A stretch of 40,018 nucleotides of DNA from Desulfovibrio sp. OttesenSCG-928-A18 (GTDB lineage: Bacteria > Desulfobacterota > Desulfovibrionia > Desulfovibrionales > Desulfovibrionaceae), in NCBI GenBank assembly GCA_030267245.1, contig JAJDJN010000004.1, positions 1 to 40,018 of the forward strand, given 5' to 3'. The notes beneath the pieces were generated by a model that did not search any database, had not been told where the DNA came from, and saw only the letters and a program-made list of their open reading frames with translations. This document shows, piece by piece, positions 20,775 to 28,085 of the stretch. The position numbers were made by a program, and so were the translations under genes. Numbering within the stretch: the first letter of the stretch is position 1; each line of letters starts with the position of its first letter.

Positions 20775-21459
20775 GACCAAGGATGCCGCTGAAATCTTCA
20801 TCTATGACGAGATTGGCGAAGGCTGGTACGGCGGCATTTCCGCCAAGGCGTTTGCGGAAGAAGTGAAGAAGCTCGGCGATGTGAAGACCATCGACGTGTT
20901 TATCAACTCGCCTGGCGGGTATGTGTTTGAGGGCGTTGCCATCTACAACACGCTCAAGAACAACAAGGCCAGAGTCATCGTCCATATTGATGGTCTCGCG
21001 GCGTCCATTGCCTCGATTATCGCCATGGCCGGTGATGAGGTTCACATGGCCGCGAATGCGTTCATCATGATCCATAACCCCTGGTCCGGGCTGTACGGCT
21101 TTGCCGAAGATTTTCGCAAGGAAGCGGACCGGCTCGACCTGATTGCAGGGACGCTGCGCGATACCTACACCGCGAAAGCGAACGGCAAAACGTCTGCCGA
21201 GCAGTTTGCCGCCTGGATGGACGAAGAGAAGTGGTTCACCGCTGTCGATGCTATGGACGCCGGGCTGGTGGACACCATCACCGAAGAGCTTCAGGCAGCG
21301 GCAAAGTTCGACCTCTCGAAGTTCAACTATCGCAACATTCCCAAGGACAAAGTCTCTGGCGCGTCTCTCGTGGACATGCCGGAAGACAGGAAGCTTCGCG
21401 CCCGCATGGCCCGGATGACCATGTGGCAGCAGAAACATAAAACCGCTTCGGCCCAATAG
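20752..21459 (+). CDS. Head maturation protease, ClpP-like
   Basis: A ClpP-type serine protease used for prohead maturation. INSPGG at residues 51-56 forms the oxyanion-side loop; the likely nucleophile is Ser85 in DGLAAS, and the likely His is 108 in FIMIHNP. The end has the usual long helix and basic tail (EDRKLRARMARMT). It lies between portal and capsid, as is normal. It would remove the N-terminal scaffold of the capsid protein. Length 235 aa is typical. Confidence 0.92.
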   Translation: MALKVQNKTKDAAEIFIYDEIGEGWYGGISAKAFAEEVKKLGDVKTIDVFINSPGGYVFEGVAIYNTLKNNKARVIVHIDGLAASIASIIAMAGDEVHMAANAFIMIHNPWSGLYGFAEDFRKEADRLDLIAGTLRDTYTAKANGKTSAEQFAAWMDEEKWFTAVDAMDAGLVDTITEELQAAAKFDLSKFNYRNIPKDKVSGASLVDMPEDRKLRARMARMTMWQQKHKTASAQ

Positions 21460-21485
21460 CAGGCGGAAGCATAACAGGAGGGCGT

Positions 21486-22982
21486 ATGTACCCGATTCCC
21501 AAAGGCCTGCTTGCCAAACTGCGGGCCGAACTCGGCAAAGGAATTTCCCGTTTTCGCAATGACTTTTCGGATTCCATTGCGGAACTGGAAGAGAAGATGC
21601 ACGACCTTACCGACCGCGTGACCAAGCTTCAGGCGGCGATTGACGGAGACGGACGCAGCCCCACTCCCGAAGAAGCCAAGGAGCGCCAGGCGCTTATGGA
21701 CGAATTCGATGAAACGGAAAAGGAGCTCCAGGCCCGTCTTCGCCTCCAGGATCAGGAAGCGCGGCTTCAGGCTTCCGCCGGGCGCTATACCGTTCCCGGC
21801 CAGCCGGCCAATAGCAATGCCGATCCCGAAAGCGAATCTGAAGACTCCCCGGCTCCGAAGGCGCAGGCCCGCCCTGTGCAGCCCGCCGCGCCGAAGGCGT
21901 CAGTCGAAGTTGGCGCTCCGTCTTACTACAAGACCGGCGGCTTCAATCACTTCGGCGAGTTCGCGTTGGCCGTTTTCAACGCCAACCCTCGTTCTGGACG
22001 GGGGATAGATAAGCGCCTGCTTCAGATCACCAAGAATGCCCCGACTGACTTCGGCAGTGAGGGCGTTGACGCTGACGGCGGCTTTGCCGTCCCGCCCGAC
22101 TTTCGGGCCGAGATCATGCGCAAGGTGATGGGCGAAGCTTCAATTGTGGGAATGACTGATCAGCAGACCACCACCAGCAAGGCCATGACCTTCCCCATGG
22201 ACGAAACGACTCCCTGGCAGTCCACCGGCGGCATCCAGGTGGGATGGATCGGCGAAGGCCAGCCGATCACCCAAAGCAAGCCCGCGCTGACCAGCGGCGA
22301 AATCAAGCTGAACAAGCTGGCCGCGTTGGTACCCATCACCGAGGAACTGCTGGAAGACGCCCCGGCCATGGATCGTTACTTGAACTCCAAGGTTCCCCAG
22401 AACATGGGATTCGCCTTGAACGATGCCATCATCAATGGCACCGGCACCGGACAACCCCTGGGCATCCTGCAATCCGGAGCGCTGATAACCGTGGCCGCCG
22501 ATACTGCACAGGTGGCGGACACGATCACCTACACCAACATCGCCAAGATGCGCGGTGCCATGTACGCCGCAGGCAAGTCTCGCGGCGTGTGGCTGGCGAA
22601 CCCGTCCATTGAAGAAACGCTTATGCTGATGACGTTCCCGAGCACCACCAGTACCGTGCCGGTGTATCTGCCGCCCAACGGCGCTTCCGGTTCTCCCTAC
22701 GCTACCCTGTTCGGGCGCCCGGTCATCCCGACCGAAGCATGCGCGGATACCGGAGATCTCGGCGACCTCATCTTTGTGGACCTTGCACAGTATGCGACCC
22801 TGACTCGTCGCGGACGTGGTCTGAGGACAGATTATTCCATCCATCTGTTCTTTGACTACGACATCGGCGCGTTCCGCTTCATCTTGCGGTTCGGCGGCAG
22901 GCCCTGGTGGAACTCTCCCATCCAGGGCAAGACGGCCAGTCGCAAGTACAGCGCGTTCGTAGCTCTCGCCGAGCGCGCGTAA
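21486..22982 (+). CDS. Major capsid protein, HK97 fold, with N-terminal delta domain
   Basis: Residues 1-90 are a coiled coil (LRAELGKGISRFRNDFSDSI and following), the delta or scaffold part. It is followed by a Pro/Ala/Ser linker, then the HK97 capsid core with TDFGSEGVDADGGFAVPPDF, GWIGEGQPI, LVPITEELLEDA and INGTGTGQPLGIL. The protease upstream would cut in or after the linker, leaving a mature protein of roughly 350 aa; the exact site cannot be read. CAGGAGG lies before the ATG. Length 498 aa is longer than classic HK97 because of the extended linker. Confidence 0.93.
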   Translation: MYPIPKGLLAKLRAELGKGISRFRNDFSDSIAELEEKMHDLTDRVTKLQAAIDGDGRSPTPEEAKERQALMDEFDETEKELQARLRLQDQEARLQASAGRYTVPGQPANSNADPESESEDSPAPKAQARPVQPAAPKASVEVGAPSYYKTGGFNHFGEFALAVFNANPRSGRGIDKRLLQITKNAPTDFGSEGVDADGGFAVPPDFRAEIMRKVMGEASIVGMTDQQTTTSKAMTFPMDETTPWQSTGGIQVGWIGEGQPITQSKPALTSGEIKLNKLAALVPITEELLEDAPAMDRYLNSKVPQNMGFALNDAIINGTGTGQPLGILQSGALITVAADTAQVADTITYTNIAKMRGAMYAAGKSRGVWLANPSIEETLMLMTFPSTTSTVPVYLPPNGASGSPYATLFGRPVIPTEACADTGDLGDLIFVDLAQYATLTRRGRGLRTDYSIHLFFDYDIGAFRFILRFGGRPWWNSPIQGKTASRKYSAFVALAERA

Positions 22983-23041
22983 CCCAGACCCGGCCCGGGG
23001 GTTCTCTCCTTTCTCCCGGGCCGGCGCCAGAGGATATGCAC

Positions 23042-23512
23042 ATGGAAAAAATCAAGATCAGGTTCCTTGAAGACTGCGCCCCGAAGGACGGGAGCGGCAC
23101 CAAGTATAAGGCCGGCGAAGAACGCGAAATGGCTCGGCCCAGCGCTGAACATTGGGTCAAGCGCGGGAAGGCTGAAGCGGTGAACGGCGAGACCCAGGCT
23201 CCTGTACCTCTGCCCATCCCCGGTGCCCCGGCCCTAGGCCCGGAGGACGGCAAGCAGCCGGAAGGCGACAAGCAGCCGGAAGGCGACAAGCAGCCGGAAG
23301 GCGACAAGCAGCCGGAAGGCGACAAGCAGCCGGAAGGCGACAAGCAGCCGGAAGGCGACAAGCAGCCGGAAGGCGGCAAGCAGCCGGAAGGCGACAAGCA
23401 GCCGGAAGGCGACAAGCAGCCGGAAGGCGACAAGCAGCCGGAAGGCGACAAGCAGCCGGAAGGCGACAAGCAGCCGGAAGGCGACAAGCAGCGTGGCAGG
23501 AGTAAATCCTGA
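23042..23512 (+). CDS. DUF7210-like protein with a KQPEGD hexapeptide repeat tail
   Basis: The first ~50 residues (KIKIRFLEDCAPKDGSGTKYKAGEE, then SAEHWVKRGKAE) match the small phage domain often found between capsid and connector genes. The second half is a run of 13 KQPEGD units (one is KQPEGG), coded by an 18-bp tandem repeat. Such a charged, extended tail may be exposed on the virion like a decoration or fibre, but this is inference. The ATG at 23042 is chosen because homology begins there and AGAGGA precedes it. The stop overlaps the connector start. Confidence 0.7.
   Translation: MEKIKIRFLEDCAPKDGSGTKYKAGEEREMARPSAEHWVKRGKAEAVNGETQAPVPLPIPGAPALGPEDGKQPEGDKQPEGDKQPEGDKQPEGDKQPEGDKQPEGDKQPEGGKQPEGDKQPEGDKQPEGDKQPEGDKQPEGDKQPEGDKQRGRSKS
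23252..23493. repeat. 18-bp tandem repeat coding for KQPEGD
   Basis: The unit GGCGACAAGCAGCCGGAA is repeated about 13 times, nearly perfectly (one unit has GGCGGC). The near absence of silent changes points to recent expansion or homogenisation; repeat number is likely to vary between relatives. Confidence 0.9.
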
Positions 23513-24096
23513 TGTTCCTTACCCGCACGCAGCCTACTGAATTGCCCTTTGAGTTTGCCGAGCTCAAGCAGCATTGCCGGGTGGACGCCGACTATACGGA
23601 CGACGACGCCATTCTGGAAATGTACGCCTGGGCGGCGATCAAGCAGGGTGAGTTCAGCAGCAACCGCGTGTGGGTAGAGAGCGAATGGACGGGTGAACTC
23701 ACATCGTTTCCGCGCCGGGTAATCGAAATCCCGAAAAGTCCTTGCACGGAGGTCTCCAGCATCGGCTTTATGAATGCCGCCGGAGCGCGGCAGACGGTGC
23801 CAGACTCAGAGTATGTCGTCTCTCCGTCTTCTCTGGTGAGCGGCGGGGGCAGACCCTACGCAATGGTGACGCCTGTGGCCGCGTGGCCGCAGGGCTCCAA
23901 TGTGGACATCACGTTCAAGGCCGGGTGGGCAAAGGGTTCTTTTCCGCGCGATCTCATGGAATGGGTGTTCGTCAAAGTGAGCAGCCATTATGAACAGCGC
24001 GAAGACCTGGCGAGTGCGACGCGCAAGATTGCCATCGCGTTTCCCCGGCATTTCGTTGATTCGCTTCTGGATGCGTATTACTTGCCGAGGTTTTGA
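23512..24096 (+). CDS. Head-tail connector protein (gp6-like)
   Basis: The start TELPFEFAELKQHCRVDADYTDDDAIL is the usual beginning of phage gp6-like connector proteins (four-helix adaptors under the portal), followed by PKSPCTEVSSIGFMNAAG and FKAGW. It attaches to the portal ring. The ATG overlaps the stop of the repeat protein. Length 194 aa fits. Confidence 0.85.
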   Translation: MFLTRTQPTELPFEFAELKQHCRVDADYTDDDAILEMYAWAAIKQGEFSSNRVWVESEWTGELTSFPRRVIEIPKSPCTEVSSIGFMNAAGARQTVPDSEYVVSPSSLVSGGGRPYAMVTPVAAWPQGSNVDITFKAGWAKGSFPRDLMEWVFVKVSSHYEQREDLASATRKIAIAFPRHFVDSLLDAYYLPRF

Positions 24097-24098
24097 CC

Positions 24099-24455
24099 GT
24101 GGCCGACCAGTACCTTCTCGCATCGCGCCTGACCAGCCGCATCACGTTTCAGAAGAAAGTGAGCGGTGGGCGCAACCCTGACGGGAGCCCGAAAGGCGAG
24201 GAATGGGTTGACCACAAGTCTACTTGGGCCGAGGTAATCACCATCGGCGGCGAGGAAGGCAGGCGGGCGCTGGCGGACAGTGCCGAGACGCGCTACCGGG
24301 TGACGTTCCGTGGATACCACAAAGACATCGAGCCTTCCATGCGGGTCAAGCTGGGCGGCGGCAAGACGGTAGCCATTACCAGCCTGCCCCGCGACCCTGA
24401 CGGCAGGGGAGTTCTTTTGGAGCTCAACCTCATAGAGCGACAGGGGGACGTGTGA
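24099..24455 (+). CDS. Head closure protein (SPP1 gp16-like)
   Basis: A small protein of about 118 aa with the head closure pattern: LTSRITFQKKVSGGRNPDGSP, a EEWVDHKSTWAEV strand, RRALADSAETRYRVTFRGY, and GRGVLLELNLIERQGDV at the end. GTG at 24099 has GAGG 8 bases before it, so it is preferred to the TTG at 24093. It closes the portal channel and joins the tail. It overlaps the next gene by one base. Confidence 0.82.
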   Translation: MADQYLLASRLTSRITFQKKVSGGRNPDGSPKGEEWVDHKSTWAEVITIGGEEGRRALADSAETRYRVTFRGYHKDIEPSMRVKLGGGKTVAITSLPRDPDGRGVLLELNLIERQGDV

Positions 24456-24901
24456 TGGCCGTGAACAAGCGCATCCGCTTCCGTGGTGGCGGGTACATGG
24501 ACATGAGCCTGTACTTTGACGAGATTCCTGACGCGTTCAGGGACGCTGTGATGGCCGAGCTTTCTCCGGTCATGGATAAAATGGTGTCTTCCGCGAAGCA
24601 GAAAGTGCATGTGGGCAGCGGGCCGCGAGATCCGAGGCCCGTCTACGAAGACGGCAAGTACGCGGGCGAATCCTGGACCTCCCGTGACCCCGGCAGGCTG
24701 AAGAAGACCATCAGGCGGGCGGTGCATCGCCGGAAGGATAAAACCGCTGTCATCGGCTTTTTTGAGGCCGGGAGTGAAGATGCCTATTACGCGCTGATGC
24801 ACGAGTATAAGAACCCGTACTTTGAATCCTCGTTTAACGAGAACCGCGCTACGGCCATGAATGCCGTTATCAAAGCTCTGGACAAGGTGACAAAAACATG
24901 A
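24455..24901 (+). CDS. HK97 gp10-like neck protein
   Basis: The length and pattern (MVSSAKQKVHVGSGPRD, then ALMHEYKNPYFESSFNENRA) match HK97 gp10-type proteins of the head-tail junction. 'HE' followed by the aromatic 'p.PF'-like segment is the family's recognisable point. It overlaps both neighbours by 1-4 bases. Confidence 0.8.
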   Translation: MAVNKRIRFRGGGYMDMSLYFDEIPDAFRDAVMAELSPVMDKMVSSAKQKVHVGSGPRDPRPVYEDGKYAGESWTSRDPGRLKKTIRRAVHRRKDKTAVIGFFEAGSEDAYYALMHEYKNPYFESSFNENRATAMNAVIKALDKVTKT

Positions 24902-25317
24902 GGACCGCGCTACTCACCGGCATATTCAGCCACCTGACGGCAAACCCCGACGATGCCTTTGTGCTCGCGCTCGGCGGGGCCGCCAATGACGGGGCTGACT
25001 TGCGCTACTGGCCGAACGGAGCGCCGCAGCGGGCGGCGTACCCCTACGCGGTGGCGATGCTGGTTTCCGACCTCGATGTTGGCGCAATCACCGCCGATAT
25101 CAGTGAAATTCAGTGGCGCATGATGATATTCACCAGGACGCTTTCAGAGGGCAACGCCCTCGCCGCGTCCTGCAAAAAATTGTTCAACAGGCAAGTCCTG
25201 TCCTGCGGGACGGGCTGTTTCATATGCAGATACGAGGGCACGTTACCTTCCTTGCGGGAGTCGGACACGGACCCTTTTGAAACGCCGGTAACGTTTTCGT
25301 GTTACCTTGAGGAGTAA
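24898..25317 (+). CDS. Tail terminator / DUF3168-like protein
   Basis: Position between gp10 and the tail tube, size (139 aa) and the pattern YPYAVAMLVSDLD...IQWRMMIFTRTLSEGNALAASCKKLFN agree with tail-completion proteins of the DUF3168/lambda U type, which cap the tail tube. Direct sequence recognition is moderate. Confidence 0.7.
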   Translation: MRTALLTGIFSHLTANPDDAFVLALGGAANDGADLRYWPNGAPQRAAYPYAVAMLVSDLDVGAITADISEIQWRMMIFTRTLSEGNALAASCKKLFNRQVLSCGTGCFICRYEGTLPSLRESDTDPFETPVTFSCYLEE

Positions 25318-25322
25318 AGCCC

Positions 25323-26033
25323 ATGTCTCAGGCAAAGCAGTGTGGTACCGGGGCCAATGTCGGTATTGATACCGAAGTCATTTTTCATCCGAAAACAGCC
25401 AGGGAAATCAAGCTCCCCGGCCTGAACAACGCGCAGCTTCCGGGGTGGAACACGGAACAGATTACAGACGACTCTTTTGACAAGGAAATCGCCGGGATTA
25501 TCCTCGGCGGCCTGTCATATCAGCCGGCAAGCATGTCGGTATATATGCGGAGCCAGGACCCGGCCCAGGAAGAGATCCGGGTGATGTCGCGAGAACGGCG
25601 GGAGTTCAATGATATCTGGATCGTATATAACAAGAAGTACGGCCATTTCTGGGCGCTGGATCTTGTCCGCGATCCCTGCGGATTGTGCGGATTGTCCAAT
25701 TACGCGCCGCAATCATATGGCCGTAACGATCTCCAGCAGATCCAGTTTACGCTCACGGCAAACGGCGACAGCGCTCTGTATGAGTACCATACGACTTCGG
25801 TACAGTACGACATTGCAGCGGGCGTAGCCACCGCCACTGACGGCGACTTTGTAAACAGGGGCTTCAAGAAGGGCATGACGCTGATCATGGAAACCGGCGA
25901 CCAGACAAGCCCGTTTGTGCTTGGCCTGGTGGCCGAAGTGACGGCGACCACGCTTACACTTACCGACACGTCAATAACCCAGGCCGGGCTTGAGGGCCGC
26001 ATACACGGCGCGGTCGTTTCGCTGGAGGATTAA
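25323..26033 (+). CDS. Major tail tube protein
   Basis: This 236-aa protein lies between the tail terminator and the chaperones, the normal place for the tube protein. It has a tube-like core (about residues 1-150) and then an extra C-terminal domain rich in Thr/Val (FVLGLVAEVTATTLTLTDTS), of the kind often added as a surface domain. GAGGAG precedes the ATG. The call rests on order and general features. Confidence 0.8.
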   Translation: MSQAKQCGTGANVGIDTEVIFHPKTAREIKLPGLNNAQLPGWNTEQITDDSFDKEIAGIILGGLSYQPASMSVYMRSQDPAQEEIRVMSRERREFNDIWIVYNKKYGHFWALDLVRDPCGLCGLSNYAPQSYGRNDLQQIQFTLTANGDSALYEYHTTSVQYDIAAGVATATDGDFVNRGFKKGMTLIMETGDQTSPFVLGLVAEVTATTLTLTDTSITQAGLEGRIHGAVVSLED

Positions 26034-26038
26034 CAGCA

Positions 26039-26401
26039 ATGGCGCTGATCATCAAAAAAGACAATTCGGTGCGCAAATGGTTCGATATCCCTGGCGGTGG
26101 CGGCGCCCAGGTGCTGTTGCGTATGGAAGGTGAATCGGAAGCCGCTCTGGGCACGGAGGCCTTGTACACCAAGGTTTACGCTGGGGCCAGTGTCAGCGAG
26201 GACATTGAAAAGCTATACCTCAACGCCATTGAAGACTGGCGAGGCGGTGTTGAGGACGAATCCGGCAAAGCGCTCAAATGCACCGTCACCAACAAGCGGC
26301 TGTTCATCCGCCAGGACGGGATAATTCATTTTTTGCGCGAGTCCCTGGCCGAGATGCGTGAAGGGCTCGAACAAGAGCGCAAGGCCGCTGAAAAAAACTG
26401 A
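26039..26401 (+). CDS. Tail assembly chaperone, G-like
   Basis: A 120-aa protein in the place of lambda gpG, directly after the tube gene, with a long terminal helix (LRESLAEMREGLEQERKAAEKN). Near its end the codons GAA AAA AAC TGA form the slippery heptamer A-AAA-AAC (26392-26398). A -1 shift there continues into the frame that follows to 26745 and would make a G-T fusion, as in lambda. The protein helps the tail tube form around the tape measure. Ribosome site GGAGGA precedes the ATG. Confidence 0.82.
   Translation: MALIIKKDNSVRKWFDIPGGGGAQVLLRMEGESEAALGTEALYTKVYAGASVSEDIEKLYLNAIEDWRGGVEDESGKALKCTVTNKRLFIRQDGIIHFLRESLAEMREGLEQERKAAEKN
26392..26398 (+). promoter_or_regulatory. -1 frameshift slippery site AAAAAAC
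   Basis: Canonical X-XXY-YYZ heptamer in the zero frame of the G gene, directly before its TGA. A stem (ATTGC/GCAAT around AGCC-GGGA-GGCT, roughly 26420-26450) lies about 22 bases downstream. Confidence 0.75.
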
Positions 26402-26745
26402 CCAGCCTTGCGTCATGGATTGCGGAAGCCGGGAGGCTCGACTGCAATTTGTGCCGCAGGGTGTATGAAAACTATGGGGACGAACCCCCTTGCGCGACAT
26501 GTTATCCCGGCATCCACCCCTGGAACGAGACGGCATTCAACGTTTGCTGGAAGTGGGTCAAGGGTCAATGGCGGTCAGCGCCATCAGGGGTGCTGGCAGT
26601 TGATCTTTGCGCCATAGATATAGCCTTGCGTTACTGTGGCATAGACGAAGCGGACAAGCCCCGAGTCGCGGGGCAACTGTTGAAAATAGGTGAAGTTGTG
26701 CTTGCCGAATTCAGACGCAGGGAAGAGGCGCAGGCGAAAAATTAG
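26398..26745 (+). CDS. T part of the G-T tail chaperone (reached by frameshift)
   Basis: The frame is open without its own good start or ribosome site from just after the slippery site (LTSLASWIAEAGRLDCNLC) to 26745. It has cysteines in CNLCRRV and CATC that could bind metal, then WNETAFNVCWKWV and a helical end. It fits the T domain of tail chaperones, made only as an extension of G. It is followed by a bidirectional terminator. Confidence 0.75.
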   Translation: MTSLASWIAEAGRLDCNLCRRVYENYGDEPPCATCYPGIHPWNETAFNVCWKWVKGQWRSAPSGVLAVDLCAIDIALRYCGIDEADKPRVAGQLLKIGEVVLAEFRRREEAQAKN

Positions 26746-26777
26746 GGCCGGGGGTGACTCCCCGGCCCTCTGTTTTT
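26745..26777. terminator. Bidirectional terminator between tail chaperones and the inverted antirepressor
   Basis: Arms GGGCCGGGG (26745-26753) and CCCCGGCCC (26760-26768), then TCTGTTTTT to the right and, read on the other strand, TAATTTTTC to the left. It would end both the late tail RNA and the antirepressor RNA, in the middle of the tail gene cluster. Confidence 0.85.
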
Positions 26778-26791
26778 ATTCGTTAACGAAT
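26778..26791. promoter_or_regulatory. Dispersed palindrome copy 7 (ATTCGTTAACGAAT)
   Basis: Perfect over all 14 bases. It overlaps the stop codon of the inverted antirepressor and lies right after the terminator, not at a promoter. Confidence 0.6.
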
Positions 26792-27754
26792 GAGCCGTTC
26801 AATGCGGTTGATGTTTCTCAGCAGCAGCATTTGCATTGCGTTTTCAAGGGCTGGATAGCCCATGTTCGCGCCAGGTATGGTGGTTTCCAGTATGGTCAGG
26901 TCGTCGCGTATGCGCTCCAGGGCGCGGGTCATCGAGCCTTGCGCTGCGCGGTTTTTGGCAGGCGCGGGGGCCTGCGGTTCGGGGGCGGGAGGCAGTTGTT
27001 TCATTTTTTTCCGATCAGGTTTCGGCACGACGAGTGCAAGCGGGCCGTTTTTGGGGAGCACGTAGACGCCGCGAGATGTTGACCGCCCCTCCGCTTCGGG
27101 GAATTTGAGGTTGTAGCGGGCGTAGCCGCAGCCGAACATCCTCAGAAGCCTGGAGATGTAGCCGTCTGCCCAATCATCGGCTTCCGGCTTGCGCTGCACC
27201 AGCCATTCCCTGAAATGGTCGGCAAAGAAGCACGTTTTGATCCTGTTGCCATGGGTCATGAACGGGGTGCGGGCGCGGCAGGCGGCAATGTCGTCGGTGC
27301 TTGGCGGGTAGGCTTCCAGGTAGTCGGTAACGTCCGTCCAGAGCAGGGTGCGCGGCAGTCCGGCGATGGGTTCATCGTCAGCAATGGCCGCTTGGGGGCG
27401 CGGCTGTTGCGCTTCTCTCTCCAGGATGTCGAGCACCCACTTACGGAAGTCTTTGGCGACCGGCGTGCGGGCGAACATGGCGAGAGCGTGGCAGCCGCGC
27501 AGAGAGAAGATGCGGGTTTCCTGCGGCCCGCCAGGCGTCGGCAGCGTGACCACGGCGGTCATTGAGTCGGTGAACTCGTCGGCGTGGCGGTCGAAGAGGT
27601 TTCGGATTGATCTGCCTCCATAGGTAGGATCAAATTGACCTTCCCTTTGACTATACCCCAAAGCCTCTGCGATTTGTGGGATTTTGACCCAGGGCTGCCC
27701 GTCACGATCAATGACATCAAAAGCGGTGGATTGGAAAGCGAGAACCGTTTGCAT
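26783..27754 (-). CDS. Second BRO-N antirepressor, inverted within the tail operon
   Basis: Residues 1-120 form a BRO-N domain very like the one at 13067 (FQSTAFDVIDRDGQPWVKIPQIAEALGY, SLRGCHALAMFARTPVAKDF). The rest is different: a linker, then a domain with WTDVTDYLEAYPPSTDDIAAC, HFREWLVQRKPEADDWADGY and RGVYVLPKNGPLALVV, basic and probably DNA- or protein-binding, and a helical tail. The ATG at 27754 has GGAGG 6 bases before it, but that site lies inside a stem (27761-27828). It stands on the minus strand within plus-strand tail genes, as morons do. It may act as a second immunity switch. Confidence 0.8.
   Translation of the reverse strand: MQTVLAFQSTAFDVIDRDGQPWVKIPQIAEALGYSQREGQFDPTYGGRSIRNLFDRHADEFTDSMTAVVTLPTPGGPQETRIFSLRGCHALAMFARTPVAKDFRKWVLDILEREAQQPRPQAAIADDEPIAGLPRTLLWTDVTDYLEAYPPSTDDIAACRARTPFMTHGNRIKTCFFADHFREWLVQRKPEADDWADGYISRLLRMFGCGYARYNLKFPEAEGRSTSRGVYVLPKNGPLALVVPKPDRKKMKQLPPAPEPQAPAPAKNRAAQGSMTRALERIRDDLTILETTIPGANMGYPALENAMQMLLLRNINRIERLIR
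27404..27517. repeat. 114-bp inverted repeat, copy in the second BRO gene
   Basis: Opposite-orientation partner of 13304-13417. Recombination between the two would invert the 14 kb between them or swap antirepressor C-termini. Confidence 0.8.
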
Positions 27755-27760
27755 GAAAAC

Positions 27761-27828
27761 CTCCGAAGAACTTCTCAATTGGCATTCGCGAAATGCAAAA
27801 TGCCGGGTGTTGAGAACGACCTTCGGAG
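27761..27828 (-). promoter_or_regulatory. Leader stem-loop covering the antirepressor ribosome-binding site
   Basis: Three nested perfect arm pairs: CTCCGAAG/CTTCGGAG (27761-27768, 27821-27828), TCTCAA/TTGAGA (27773-27778, 27810-27815) and GGCATT/AATGCC (27781-27786, 27799-27804). In the minus-strand RNA, GGAG of the ribosome-binding site is part of the last outer arm, six bases from the ATG. Confidence 0.7.
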
Positions 27829-27880
27829 TCGCCGCAGGGCTTTAGGCCAAAGCCATTGGACATAACCTGCACACCCGGCA
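27801..27880. other. Overlapping inverted repeats upstream of the antirepressor
   Basis: TGCCGGGTGT (27801-27810) and ACACCCGGCA (27871-27880) are perfect 10-bp arms and enclose a further hairpin, GGCTTT-AGGCC-AAAGCC (27838-27854). The first arm overlaps the leader stem, so the two structures exclude each other. The rest of the gap to 28085 holds no gene; it contains dispersed palindrome copy 8. Confidence 0.6.
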
Positions 27881-28040
27881 TCATAGCCGTAAGCGCCTCA
27901 GCCAAATTCTAGGCGCAAAAAAAGCCAGTCTGTCGGGTTGGCGTATCCGCCGAAGGGTGTTTCTCACGCACCGTGAAGGCAGCTTGCCAAATCCCGATGG
28001 AAATGTCAAGTTCTATAAAAATGAGGCGTAAGACAATATT

Positions 28041-28054
28041 ATTCGAATACGAAT
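28041..28054. promoter_or_regulatory. Dispersed palindrome copy 8 (ATTCGAATACGAAT)
   Basis: Perfect arms. It directly follows TATTAT, a possible -10 box, 32 bases before the start of the HIRAN-HhH gene. A promoter for the moron genes under the same control is likely. Confidence 0.55.
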
Positions 28055-28085
28055 AAAAAGTAAAGGGAAAAGCGGAGACTGTGGC

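Noticed and set aside
20458-21456. Minus-strand frame of 332 aa over portal and protease genes
   Set aside because: Antisense shadow; the plus-strand genes carry catalytic and family motifs.
23252-23493. Tandem repeats that might be taken for a CRISPR array
   Set aside because: The units are contiguous without spacers and read as protein; no cas gene is present.
22879-23574. Long minus-strand frames with repeated LSPSGC or CRLPAA residues
   Set aside because: They are the antisense readings of the 18-bp KQPEGD repeat within well-supported plus-strand genes.
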